Shown in pieces: positions 8,925 through 19,711 of a DNA stretch of 64,000 bases (the first letter of the stretch is position 1; each line of letters begins with the position of its first letter). This DNA comes from Opeltia flavorubescens. Lineage: Eukaryota > Ascomycota > Lecanoromycetes > Teloschistales > Teloschistaceae. A program made the translations under genes and the position numbers. The notes beneath the pieces were generated by a model. The model was not told the origin of the DNA, made no database searches, and was given only the letters and a program-made list of their open reading frames with translations. Location: NCBI GenBank assembly GCA_000442125.1, contig KE546970.1, positions 798,667 through 862,666 of the forward strand, read 5' to 3'.

Positions 8925-11341
8925 ATGGCTACAAATATGGATGATACTAGAAATCCGCACGAAAACAGTCATGACTATGGTAAGAAAATTTAAATATCTT
9001 CCTACTTAACAGAAAAAATCATTGAAATTTTGCTATTTACTATAGACGTCGGAGGAGAACTTGAATCCACTGTACAGTCCATATCCATCAACGTCAAACA
9101 AGCTATGCAAGATCTCCTGCAACAGGAAGATACAGATAAGGACGGGTTAATCACCATTGATGATCAAGGTCCAAAGGTTAGTCTTTCCGCCGTAGGTCTA
9201 GCTTAATGATCAACAAGATGCAGGATTTTGCATTAGGCTGTTATAGTAACCAGAGGCGATGTTTCGATGTTCGCGGGGTCTATCAATTGAGCTGTTTGCT
9301 ACAAGAACTTTTTTTGGCTCAACAACGTGGACTGGGAACGGTGACAATCAACCGTTCGCAGCTCGAAGAAACCCCCGTGGACCGGCTCGGTCGCCTGATA
9401 AAGACATCGTGGTGGGATAATCTGACACGCAGGATCGATGCGGAGGGTATCGAGATGGCTGCACCAGATCCGAAGATGAAATCGCGTCCCAGAATCTATA
9501 TACCGCCTGCCGTACCTGAACAGTTCCATTATTATAGCACAGTAGCCAGAGAACGACCAGAGATGCACCTAGATGTGCAGTGGCTCCCCGAAGGTGAGAT
9601 CACCGCCGACTTCATCCAGAGCATAAACAATAAGCCTGGTATTCTTGCCTTGGAAATGGAAGATGTTCGGCCTGAAGGGCAGCCAGGCAGCAAAGAGTTG
9701 AAGGGACTGCCTTTCATCGTTCCCGGCGGTCAATTCAATGAACTATACAATTGGGATGCCTGCTTCTGCGCGCTCGGAATGCTAGACACCCATTTAGATG
9801 TTGTCAAAGGTATTGTGAAGAACTTTATATTTGAGATAAGGCACTATAGGAAAGTTTTAAACGCGAACAGATCATATTTCATAGGTAGATCGCAGCCTCC
9901 ATTGCTTACCTGGCTAGCATTGAAGGTTTATGAAAAGACAAAGCATGAACCTGATGCATTGGAAGTACTCAAATTTTCGATACTTGCAGCTAGAAAGGAA
10001 TATCATGAATGGTGGACTTCAGCACCGCGACTTGATGAAGGGGAAACCGGGTTATCAAGATATCGCCCTAGTAAGTAATCTGATCTCTAGAAAATTGGCG
10101 ACATGTCTGAAATTGGTGCAGTCGGCAAGGGTTCACCTCCTGAATGCCTGCCCATAAGCTTTGCANACGTTTTCATGCCTTATATGAAGAAATACAGCAT
10201 GACGCTCGAGGAAGTGAGCGCTGCCTATAATTCTGGAGGCATCAAGGAGCCTAAGCTTGATGTCTTCTTCGACCATGACCGAGCAGTCCGTGAAAGCGGT
10301 CACGATACGTCGAATCGCGTCGAAGGCATAGCAGCAGACCTGGCTACAGTCGACTTGAACTGTCTTCTCTACCAGATTGAGAATGATATAGCTTCGGTAA
10401 TACAGACCTATCTGGGAGATAGCCTGATCGTGCCAGTCGGTTTCTGCGCCCATGGGGAAAAGCCAAATTCGATCGAGTCGTCTGAGATTTGGTATGAGCG
10501 CGCGCGAACAAGAAAGGCTGCAGTGAACAAATACTGCTGGAACGAGCAACAGGGGATCTTCCTTGACTACAATACGATTACCAAACAGCAAAGCAGTTTC
10601 GAAAGTGTTACCTGCCTCTGGCCTCTTTGGTGCGGACTCGCAAGTGACTATCAAGCGGCAAGAGTTGTGAAAGACAGCCTACCAAGGTTTGAATGTGCAG
10701 GTGGTCTTGCGAGCACTTCAGAGAAAACCCGGGGTACAGTGAGTGCAGATAACCCCCAAAAGCAATGGGATTACCCACACGGATGGGCTCCTCACCAGAT
10801 TCTCGCTTGGGACGGTCTCCAACGCTACGGCTATCTTGACGAAGTCAGGCGGCTGATTTATCGCTGGCTACACATGATGCTAGAGTGTTTTAGGAATTGG
10901 AATGGAACCGTGTGTGAGAAATACAACGTGACTGATCTCGAAAGACCCCACAGGTATGTAATTTGACAGAATCTAAATAAGATCCACGCGCTCACATCCT
11001 CCAGAGTCGATGCAGAGTACGGCAATCAGGGCCGGAACTTCAAATACGCTCCACAAGAAGGGTATGGCATATGATTTATCCAATCTTATTTCAAACTACA
11101 GAAACTAACGAGGATTGTTTAGGTTCGGATGGACGGTACGTAGTCAATGTCGAGCATTCCAACATATCTCTCCAAGTGACAGAGCATGTCCTTTTCCCCT
11201 ATTTGACGTAAGACAATGCTGATGCCAATTTCTCTGCAGAATGGAAGCTATATCTACGGACTAACATTTCTTACCGATGAAGCCAAGAATGCATTAGTAC
11301 AAGGCGTTTCTTACGAAGATTTTACCAAAGCCAGCTCTTAG
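8925..11341 (+). CDS. divergent neutral trehalase paralogue (GH37)
   Basis: Seven exons: 8925-8979, 9046-9176, 9224-10070, 10122-10953, 11005-11061, 11123-11135 and 11240-11341 (678 aa, frame kept throughout; exon 3 could instead start at 9218). Family motifs in order: an EF-hand-like calcium loop at residues 47-58, FDVRGVYQLS, the trehalase signature region PGGQFNELYNWD (residue 232 is Q where the family has R), NANRSYFIGRSQPP, RESGHDTSNRVEG with the expected acid Asp, QWDYPHGWAPHQ, and DAEYGNQG plus EGFGWTNGSY. Neutral trehalase hydrolyses cytosolic trehalose to glucose. The protein starts close to the calcium loop, so it lacks the long N-terminal tail that carries PKA sites in Nth1-type enzymes, and the last exon is short. 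One base is undetermined (n at 10166), giving one unknown residue. It may be a paralogue with altered activity. Classification as GH37 is firm; function is inferred. Confidence 0.82.
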
Positions 11342-11910
11342 CCAAGACACCAAAGCTCTTACATTGGGGATGCAGACAGCACTAGGGTGTGTGAATAAAT
11401 CTTACCTATACGCTGGCTACTGCAGGAACTCCGTCGTTGACGACATGACACATAGAGCTTATACTACATGCAGGTTTCCAACAGAATTATATTGAATTTG
11501 ACAGGGCTACCTCGTCTTATGTCATGCTTGAGGACCCTGGGAAACCACCCGTGGAAACCTCTGAATGTCCTCTCTTTGCGCTCGGTAGCTATAGGTAAGA
11601 AGCCACTTTTGTATTATGGGGAAGAATCAAATGTAGTATACAACAAGTCACATACTGTACACAAATTTTCAGGCTGCACGAAAAGGCTTGCTAAACACAA
11701 CTCAATGAATAGTATCAACCGCCATAGTCATAACCATATGACGCATCGTCCTGCCAGGGTTAAAGTTGTGTCATAATTCTCCTATTGGGTAACGGTAATC
11801 GGGGCACCAACCCGACAGCCGAAATAAAACTCTGACCGGGAATCCATGGGTATATGATAGTAGTGGCAATCATTTTCCACCACATACAATCTTGGTCGTA
11901 GATGATCTGG
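11342..11910. other. spacer, no gene seen
   Basis: Contains the 3' ends of the trehalase gene (+) and of the small minus-strand gene. A plus-strand frame of 102 codons at 11468-11776 has no family features and is treated as chance. Confidence 0.35.
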
Positions 11911-12171
11911 TTACCATCCCCTCGATCTTCCATTCAGCTCCTCGTCGCGTAATTTGGCCTCGAGTTCGTTATGTGCTTTGGAGCACTGTTTGCGATAATC
12001 ATCAGAGCTTGTGGTGCCCATGACTTGCTGATTTGAACCGTTGATGCTGGGCTTTGATGTCTGAGGGGCTGGATTTTTGCCGTCTGGGGTATTGAGCTTT
12101 GAGGATCCGAGAATATTGAAGGACTGTTTGGAGTCGGATGTGGATGCCATTGATGAGACGCGGTAAGGCAA
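11911..12171 (-). CDS. small hypothetical protein
   Basis: An 86-codon frame. The Met at 12150 (MASTSDSKQSF) is a better start than the one at 12171, giving 79 aa. The product has a polar, low-complexity first half rich in S, N, P and K, then a charged helix-like end (YRKQCSKAHNELEAKLRDEE). There is no signal peptide or membrane span. The composition looks like a real small fungal protein rather than a shadow frame, but I recognise no family. It is divergent from oct1, whose start lies about 320 bp away. A further 3' exon is possible, since a gtaacc donor-like site overlaps the stop region. Confidence 0.4.
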   Translation of the reverse strand: MPYRVSSMASTSDSKQSFNILGSSKLNTPDGKNPAPQTSKPSINGSNQQVMGTTSSDDYRKQCSKAHNELEAKLRDEELNGRSRGW

Positions 12172-12468
12172 GAATGAGAGGATATTCGTGAATAGTGGGG
12201 GAGTGGTACCGAGTTTTATGGTAAAGTAGTAGTGACTAGCAAAGAAGAGATGTAGGTTTCAACGATTGGACGACAACTGACATGTTTATTGCCATAATCC
12301 ACGTACCCCACAGTTTGACCACATGGACAAGCGACGTCATTCGCTGAGTCAGCAAGATCGTCCTCCTAACAATAGATTTTGACAGCTTAATCATCTCGCC
12401 GTCCCACGGAGAGAGATCGAAGGAGAGGTACTCCTTGCGTCTATCCATGTTCGCGTAGCCGACGGGAC

Positions 12469-14838
12469 ATGCTAAGGCCAACATGTCGACTCCTCAGAGC
12501 ATTCAATCATCGCTTTCCACCGTCATCGACCTCTTTGCCCTACCTGTCGTGCCGCCATCTGAGCATCGCGGCAACTGGCGTATCCACTCCTTCACCAAAT
12601 CACGACGATAGATTCTTACGTAGCGTGTTCGATTCGCCTTCGGTCTGGCATGGTTTTAGCGACATTCAATCTTCTCCGCACTCAGCGCCGAAAGGCTTGT
12701 TTGAGAATCGGTATCTGACAAAGCCGGAGGGCTTCATCACATTTGCAAAAGAAACCAGGGATAAATGCCATCGACTAGTAGCGAGTGTCGTCGAAGCGTC
12801 GTCCGCCGACGATCGCCGACGGATCCCAATTGTCTTGGATCGCTTAAGTGACTCGTTATGCCGAGTGTTGGATTTGGCCGACTTTGTCCGCACAACGCAT
12901 CCAGACTCTGGCTTCCAACACGCTTCGACACAGGCGTATGCCATGCTGTATGAGTTCATGAACGTCCTCAACACTACTCCAGGCTTGAAAATACAGCTGG
13001 AGAATGCCCTCAACGATCCCAATATCAATGCGACATGGAGTGGGGAGGAAAGAATGGTGGCACAAATCCTGCTCGAGGAATTCTCGAAGTCCGCCATAGA
13101 ATCGTCTGACGAGAATCGGCAAGCTTTTGTCGAATTGTCCAACCGGGTCAGTCAACTAGGAACCCAATTCGTGAGAGACATGATGCCTGAGAAGTCCACT
13201 GTCTCATTACATAGTCGACAGTTGAAAGGGGTTGATCCGCTGGTGCTCCAGCATGCCAGTAGGAAGCATTTCACGGGAATATCTATACCTACAACCGGTC
13301 CCGTGGCTTACACTGCTCTGAGATCGATGAGGGACGAGAGTGCTCGGAGGGATCTCTACATGGCTATGAAGACAGCACCACAATCTCAATTGAAGACACT
13401 GCAGGATTTTCTGCAGACCCGCACCAAGGTGGCTAATCTAGCAGGGTTTCGTAGTTACGCAGAGATGAACTTGACGGATAAGCTGGCTAAGACGCCAATA
13501 GCCGTTAATTCGTTCCTCGACGCCTTATCCCGGGATAATGCGAGTCAAGTACGGCGGGAATTGGATGAGATGCTCACTATGAAAAAGCTCAGTGCGGACG
13601 GCTCCTTGCTCTTAAGTCGGATTGAGGCCTGGGACAGAGACCACTATCAAACCCAGCTAGCGAACAAGTACAGATCGAGATCTCGACGGCCAGACTTTAT
13701 ATCGGCCTACTTCTCCCTCGGAACCGTCATGCAGGGTCTGTCGCGGCTTTTCACTCAGCTGTATGGCGTCCGCTTTATTCCCACTGCTGTTTCCGTAGGC
13801 GAGGTGTGGAATCCCGATGTCCGCCGCCTCGACGTCATCGACGAATCCAAAGGCCGTATCGCAGTCCTCTACTGCGACCTCTTCGCGCGCCCTGGAAAGA
13901 GTCCAAACCCGGCACATTTCACCCTCCGCTGCTCCCGCCGCATTGACTCCTCGGAGATTGAAGAAGCTTCCGCTCTACACCCACACCTGGACCCCCTTGA
14001 AGCCGTCAACGACGGCATGGCAATCTCCCAAAACCCTCGGACTCAGATAACCTACCAGCTACCAACCATCGCTCTCATCTGCGACTTCCAGCCGCCTTCC
14101 GACCAGCACAAGAACAACCACTCATCCGAACCCACCCTTCTCTCTTTCCGCGACGTGCAAACCCTCTTCCATGAAATGGGCCACGCCATCCATTCCATCT
14201 TAGGCCGTACCGCCTGCCAAGTCGTCTCAGGAACACGGTGCGCGACAGACTTTGCCGAACTTCCATCGGTGTTGATGGAGCATTTCGCCGCCGATCCCAC
14301 GGTCCTGGCGCTCTTCGCCCGCCATTGGCAGAGCGATGCGCCCTTGCCCTACGAAATGGTCAGCGAACGCCTAGCCATCGAGCGCCGTGGTCAGGGCGTG
14401 GAGACGGAACACCAGATCCTGCTCGCCATGCTCGATCAGGCCTACCATTCCGACCTTCCTCTCACGATGCCCGGCGGATTTGACAGCACTAAGGTCCTGC
14501 ACGACGTGTATGATCGTTATGGGACTGTGCGAGAGCCGAGGGAAACGAGTGCGCAGGGATTCTTCGGGCATTTGGTCGAGTACGGGGGTACGTATTATAG
14601 CTATCTATTTGATCGGGCGATTGCAGGAAAAGTGTGGAAGGAGGTTTTTGATAGTGGGAGAGATGGAGGGGCGATCAAGAGGGAGAATGGGCAGAGGTTT
14701 CGGGATGAGGTTTTGATGTGGGGAGGGAGCAGGGATGGATGGGGGTGTCTAAGCAATTTACTCCGTGATGAAGGGTTGAGAGACGGGGGGCCGGAAGCAA
14801 TGGCTGCTGTGGGGAGATGGGGGGTAGTCGATGTATAG
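12469..14838 (+). CDS. oct1: mitochondrial intermediate peptidase Oct1 (M3 family)
   Basis: A single exon of 789 codons. The N terminus (MLRPTCRLLRAFNHRFPP and CRHLSIAA) is Arg- and Ser-rich without acidic residues, as in mitochondrial targeting signals. The thermolysin-like zinc site HEMGH lies at residues 568-572, and the third ligand is expected to be Glu597 in DFAELPS. SGTRCATDF and the C-terminal block YGGTYYSYLFDRAIAGKVW are typical of mitochondrial intermediate peptidase. Family knowledge: Oct1 removes an octapeptide from imported precursors already cut by the matrix processing peptidase. The length fits the family (about 770-800 aa). It is divergent from the small minus-strand gene and convergent with src1 (stops 233 bp apart). 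Confidence 0.93.
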   Translation: MLRPTCRLLRAFNHRFPPSSTSLPYLSCRHLSIAATGVSTPSPNHDDRFLRSVFDSPSVWHGFSDIQSSPHSAPKGLFENRYLTKPEGFITFAKETRDKCHRLVASVVEASSADDRRRIPIVLDRLSDSLCRVLDLADFVRTTHPDSGFQHASTQAYAMLYEFMNVLNTTPGLKIQLENALNDPNINATWSGEERMVAQILLEEFSKSAIESSDENRQAFVELSNRVSQLGTQFVRDMMPEKSTVSLHSRQLKGVDPLVLQHASRKHFTGISIPTTGPVAYTALRSMRDESARRDLYMAMKTAPQSQLKTLQDFLQTRTKVANLAGFRSYAEMNLTDKLAKTPIAVNSFLDALSRDNASQVRRELDEMLTMKKLSADGSLLLSRIEAWDRDHYQTQLANKYRSRSRRPDFISAYFSLGTVMQGLSRLFTQLYGVRFIPTAVSVGEVWNPDVRRLDVIDESKGRIAVLYCDLFARPGKSPNPAHFTLRCSRRIDSSEIEEASALHPHLDPLEAVNDGMAISQNPRTQITYQLPTIALICDFQPPSDQHKNNHSSEPTLLSFRDVQTLFHEMGHAIHSILGRTACQVVSGTRCATDFAELPSVLMEHFAADPTVLALFARHWQSDAPLPYEMVSERLAIERRGQGVETEHQILLAMLDQAYHSDLPLTMPGGFDSTKVLHDVYDRYGTVREPRETSAQGFFGHLVEYGGTYYSYLFDRAIAGKVWKEVFDSGRDGGAIKRENGQRFRDEVLMWGGSRDGWGCLSNLLRDEGLRDGGPEAMAAVGRWGVVDV

Positions 14839-15071
14839 ACTTTTGTGACTTATGTACATAGTAAAACACTATAGATACACTGTTGGGGGCTTTACTACCG
14901 TCTTGATGTTCTTGTAGCTGATATGTCTTTTGCAGTTGTGGAAGCAGTCTTAGTAACATGGCAGCACAGTCAGAGACAGTATCAAAATAGCTGTGAACTT
15001 CGCGGCAGCATTTCAGTGGTCAAATTTTTCTCAGATCAAACAACACCAACACGACTAAAATGATAGATGTA

Positions 15072-17269
15072 TCAGTAGATCGGTCTACCTTCATCCCAGT
15101 GCCTGCTATCGGTCAACGCCATACCAGCATCAGGTGTAAGATTAGTCCTCCTCCCGCTCTCCAACCTAAACCTTCCGCCAGACCGCCGTCCACCTTCCGC
15201 CAAACCATCATCAAGAAGGCTTCCGATCCATTCCCAAACTCGGCTCACGTCTCCGGCTCTCAATTCTCGCTCGCTTGCTCGGACGTTGGCATTCATTTCA
15301 ACCACATCCCTCACACGTTTCCACAGCTTCTCTCGTCTCTTGGCCGAGAACTCATCCCGAAGAATGTCATCTCTGAGTTGTCCAACACTGATCCAGCTTT
15401 CCGGCGTATCGCCTCGATTGTAAAGCGCTGCCTGTGTTGCTAGACGGTCAAGTGTGGTCGAAACTAGCGATGGGACGCGGGCGGTATCGTTACGGAGCGT
15501 AATGATGTGATTACGAGCATAAAAGACGACACATACGATTACTATTAGAGATGCAATAGGGATTCGATAGCGTGCCACCGCGAGGCGGAAGGATCTTCGG
15601 ACGCTGCAGGCGAAGGAGATACGAGCGAGGGAAGTACTGGCGAGGAAGTTTCGGGGACTGCGGTCGTGACAGATGATCTGGTTAGTGGCTGTGTCAGAAA
15701 GGCATTGATGATTTGCATTGAGCGTGCAATGGGAAGGAATAGATGCGTGGGTGACAATACGACTTACCCATCAGAGCTTTGGACCACTTCATCTAGACCC
15801 AACATATCCCCAATGGCCCCTTTCCACAAGTCTGCAAATTCGCGGTCACTCATGCCCTTTTTCCGCTGTCTACCAACACGTTCCTTTAACTCCTGCTCTT
15901 CGATTTCAGGAGTCCGGACACTTTTCCCTTGATCGTCGGTCAACGTCCCGCATTCTGACTTTGCGTTTCGTTCTCGCAGCTCGTCGACGGCTTTATCTTT
16001 TACAGCTTTTACCTTTCGAGCCTTTTCTCCGTCAGGTTCACACGAGGGCGGTAAAGGCACAAGACCACCGAGCGAAAGCGGGTGCGGTTGGAGAACAAAA
16101 TCCGGGTCGCATTTCGCTTCCAATCTCTCAGAACAGATGGCATGCTGCGGGCATGGCTCACACACTGGTTGTAGCACGCTCGCCCATTCAGGAATTTGTA
16201 CGCCAGCAACGCTGTCAGATGTCTGTCCAAGACCACAATAGCCGACTTCCAGCTTTTCTCGGCGGAACCACAAGGCATAACCAGAGAGCAGGGCTGTGAC
16301 CACCGCCCACAGTGCCGACTTTAACATTGAGCCTTCACCGGACCGACGTGACCGTTTGGTTTTCCTCGCTGGAAGAACGCCGAGCGTTCCATTGGCAGCA
16401 TGGTCCCTTGATAATTCCAATTGTTCTTCGGGGGTAAACTCTTCTCCAGCTTCAACTTCACTGTCGGTGTCGTCCTTTTCTTTCGTCTTCTTGACTTGGG
16501 CGAACGGTGCTTCGAATGTCCTGGATGAGGGAACTTTGATCCCATCCTGCTGCGGTGCGCGATCTCGTGCATCGCTGGCGATACCTTCTGTCTTCCTCCG
16601 CCTTGAATGACTTTTCCTACGATCGATCCCACCCGCCACTACACTTCTCCGTCGGTTTTCACTCGGAGCAAGGGGCGGACTCCCACTCTGAAACGGATTT
16701 TCGTCACTGAAAGGACTTTTTTCCAGTGTTGGCCGCACCGGCTTCTCCTTAAGCTCTTCAACGTTCGTGACTGGGGCTACTTCGCTCTTTCGTGTTTTCC
16801 GTGCAGAGGGACGCTTGACCTCTACCTCAGAGGTTTCGCTGTCCGACGGTCGTGCATGTTTGGTTGAGCTTGACCGGCTAGACTTTACTGTCGTTTCCTG
16901 CATTGTTGGATCTTCTAATGGCCGTCGGCTACTTTTCCTGGGCTTCCGCCTCGGGGTGTTTGGGATTGGGGGCGGAAGCATAGAACCAGTGCGATCGGTT
17001 TCATCTCCATTAACCGTGCCTTCTCGACTGCTTGAAATGTCGGTGATGCCTTTACTGGTACGTCGGATACGTGAGCGAGCTGCCAATATCTTGCGTGAAC
17101 GTGGCTTCAGCTCTTGATTGAAGATTTCGATTAACTGAGGCTTTTTGGCAGAAGCCAAATAAGGAATATCATGAGCAAGTAATATGGACCTAAGCTTTGG
17201 AATAGTAAGTGTTGCTGGGTCGAACGAAGGCGATAGATATTCCACTTCGTCATCGGAGTTGGAAGCCAT
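15072..17269 (-). CDS. src1: inner nuclear membrane protein Src1/Heh1 (HeH plus MSC domains)
   Basis: Two exons, 17269-15768 and 15657-15072 (695 aa). Residues about 16-55 form the HeH/LEM-like fold (TIPKLRSILLAHDIPYLASAKKPQLIEIF). A long basic, Ser-rich disordered region with Lys/Arg clusters suited to nuclear import follows. The first membrane span is near residues 315-335 (LWAVVTALLSGYALWF). A lumenal Cys-containing region (CEPCPQHAICSERLEAKC) comes next, and the second span (IPIASLIVIVCVVFYA) is near 530-552. The Man1-Src1 C-terminal domain ends the protein. Family knowledge: this protein anchors chromatin and works with nuclear pore and ESCRT factors at the nuclear envelope. The intron contains ACTAAC 28 nt before the acceptor used here. 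An upstream acceptor at 15677 would instead give a product that stops at 15545 without the second span. Confidence 0.87.
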
Positions 17270-18061
17270 GACGGCGTCACACTTTCAAGCTGTGGTGAAA
17301 TGACTCGAAAGGTGGTGATATGCTGTTCGCTGCCTATGGTCAAGCTGGACGTGAGTAAAGAGTGATTCAAGTGGGGATCGTCTTTGGAGGCACCAAAGAA
17401 TCTGCTGTGACGTTCGGCTTGGCGAATAAACAACAGCTCTCGGTAGGCAGAAGCGTGGCATCAGGTGTCAAACTATGCATTTCGTGGCATGCAGGCTCCT
17501 GGATCAAAATAATCTTATCTTACATTTTGGACGTTTCTGACGAAACCTGGGCCTCTCAATGTTGATATATGATGTCACGGTTCAAGTACTTTTCATTTGA
17601 CAGCTTTACTGATGTAGTGCCATAATCTGCCATAGGAGTTTGAAATTCTATTAGTCCATGAAAATGAGATGTCGGCACCTTATTACCCGGATCATTCCCT
17701 GTCTTCACTGTAGTGGTGCTACAAAGTAGTTTCGGATGGCTGCCCTATTGAGGAAAAATTGCGGGAAGGATCCACATGTGCAGCAATATGTTTTACAGCA
17801 GTTTGAGACGCGCCGTATTGATGCAGGTAGTTTTAATGAAACAGCGAATACAGGGCGATAATAAAATAGGCATAGGAATTACTGAAGATAGCGTGCTCAT
17901 TGTCCGCCATTTGGAATCATCGCATGAACCACAGGTTCTCCCAGACCTCCCAGCCTCAGCCAACGCCAACCATAGGCCACCAATTGATATGCCCGCGCAG
18001 TTAAAGTCAACCCACCAGACGCAACGCACCCGTGATCCTTATCCCTTTCCCCAAAGATCCT
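17270..18061. other. spacer between src1 and the rcr-like gene
   Basis: No supported gene. It holds the src1 promoter on the left and the 3' UTR of the rcr-like gene on the right. Short frames on both strands lack family features. Confidence 0.35.
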
Positions 18062-18745
18062 TTACCTAACAATGCCATCCTTCCCAGGAGGTGGGCCACT
18101 TGGAGGCGAGTACACTTGATCACCTCCACGGGGCGGTTGATAAGTATTGTTGGGTGATTGGAGCTCAACACCACTTTGTTGACCACCGAAGTACGTCTGA
18201 TTTGCTCCTTGATTGCCATAATAATTCCCGTTCGGAGGAGGAGAGTAAGCGGGCTGGGCAGCGGGTTGATTATTATATTGATTGTCGCCGCCGTAGTAAG
18301 GCTGCGCGCCTGTGTACTGAGCAGGTGCATGACCAGCTGGGGTTCGCCCTCCAGCCCATCCAGTGCCTCGATAGGGGATCATGCCCTGACGACGTCTGCG
18401 ACGTGCGGTAACGCAACTGTTGTCTATTAGGACTAGATGCACGGTAAGAGAAGCATCGAACAGTGACTTACGCGAACGCGAAGAAGATGAAGAAGGCAGC
18501 GAGGACGATGACAGCCAAGACAATCCATCTACCCCAGTTATACCAGCCGCCGCGTGAACGAACGCAGTTTCCGTAGGCATCCTCATAGTATCCTCGAGAA
18601 CAGGGGTATCTCCTGTTGCAGAGTTCTATGTAAGCTTCCCACGATGTTTAAAATACTTGAGGATGCTTGTAGCGAGCCGACAACACAATAAGGGAGCGGT
18701 ATGGTTTGGAAGTTGTACTCACTGTCTCGGAAGAATGATAGCCAT
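18062..18745 (-). CDS. Rcr1/Rcr2-type single-span membrane protein
   Basis: Three exons: 18745-18723, 18612-18472 and 18416-18062 (172 aa, frame kept). After a short lumenal start comes CSRGYYEDAYGNCVRSRGGWYNWGRWI, a hydrophobic span (VLAVIVLAAFFIFFAFA), then CVTARRRRRQGMIPYRGTGW and a long cytosolic tail rich in Pro, Tyr, Gln, Asn and Gly. This arrangement matches the RCR family (chitin synthesis regulation, resistance to Congo red). In yeast, Rcr1 and Rcr2 act in ER and endosome-vacuole trafficking of plasma membrane proteins. PPxY-like elements (SPPPNGNYYG, TYQPPRGG) hint at ubiquitin ligase contacts but are inexact. The first exon codes only seven whole residues, so its start is the least certain part. 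Confidence 0.72.
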
Positions 18746-19711
18746 CAGATTAAACGTAAGACCAGCTGAAGATCCGGGAGGATCCGAGTGTTGGGTTCGG
18801 ATGTGGGAGGCAAAGTACGCGTCTTAAGCGCAAGGTATCTTACACTGGCACGGTAAATGCTGGAGAACAGCAGTATCTATATTATATTCATATAGAGATG
18901 CGTAAAGAGGCGGAGTCCACACGCTGTGGCAAGAGGTCGGCTTCGAAGGCCGATCTGTACGTACGTGTCTGGAAGGTACGAAGTAGAGGCTGTGTAGAGG
19001 ACTGGAAGTGGAAAATAATAAGCGGGACAAGCAAGGCAAGAACCTGGTAAGATTACGAAAGGGTGGTTCTTGGCCATTATTCCGCTCCGTGATGCCGGTG
19101 GCGTTGAAGAACTAGTTCAGCCCTAAATACTGCATGATGAGTTGGCATACGGCAGCTGCTCTGCTAAAGGGACCTTGAGCTGCTGTTTCCTAAATGCTTC
19201 CTTCCACAGCGCGCAAAGTTCACATTACAAAATGCAATTCGCAAAAATTGCCCTTACAATGACCAACATGATGACCAGCAAGTTTGCGCTGTTTGTGCGC
19301 ATCAATAATTTCACAAAGTCAATATAAGAAATGGGGGAATGTTCCTAACCGCTTAACCAACCCGGCTCGGGTCCCAAACTGCGCCATAAGATTACGGAAT
19401 ACCTACCCTACCAATTTCTTAATGCTCTATCGCGTCGTTCGGCAGCTCGAGACGGGGAAAAAAATTGTTTCGAATGGAACAATACTATTGATTAGGAAAT
19501 TCCAAATTATACCGAGTAATCCTGCAGAACGCGCTGAATGCCTCTTGCCATTGCTGGCTTACATCTTTTTCGTTTCCTCGTCAGATTTCATCAATGCCCT
19601 AGTCTTTGCAGACATATCCTATAAATCTTGCAGTCACTTGACTGAGTCCAGTGAGCCGTCTCTCTGCTATCGTTTGTGTCCCTCGACGGCTTCAACATTC
19701 TGTTGTCAGTC
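18746..19711. other. spacer, rcr-like promoter side and arl8 3' side
   Basis: Nearly 1 kb without a supported gene. Frames at 19142-19327 and 19284-19787 on the plus strand carry no domain; the second runs antisense into the arl8 last exon. No tRNA-like structure was seen. Confidence 0.35.

Noticed and set aside
12236-12484. 82-codon minus-strand frame with start overlapping oct1
   Set aside because: It overlaps the oct1 start and no splice could be found that joins it in frame to the small gene at 11911-12171. It may be 5' UTR of that gene.
15545-15757. Separate 70-codon gene inside the src1 intron region
   Set aside because: This frame is explained by the src1 intron and the alternative acceptor; it has no features of its own.
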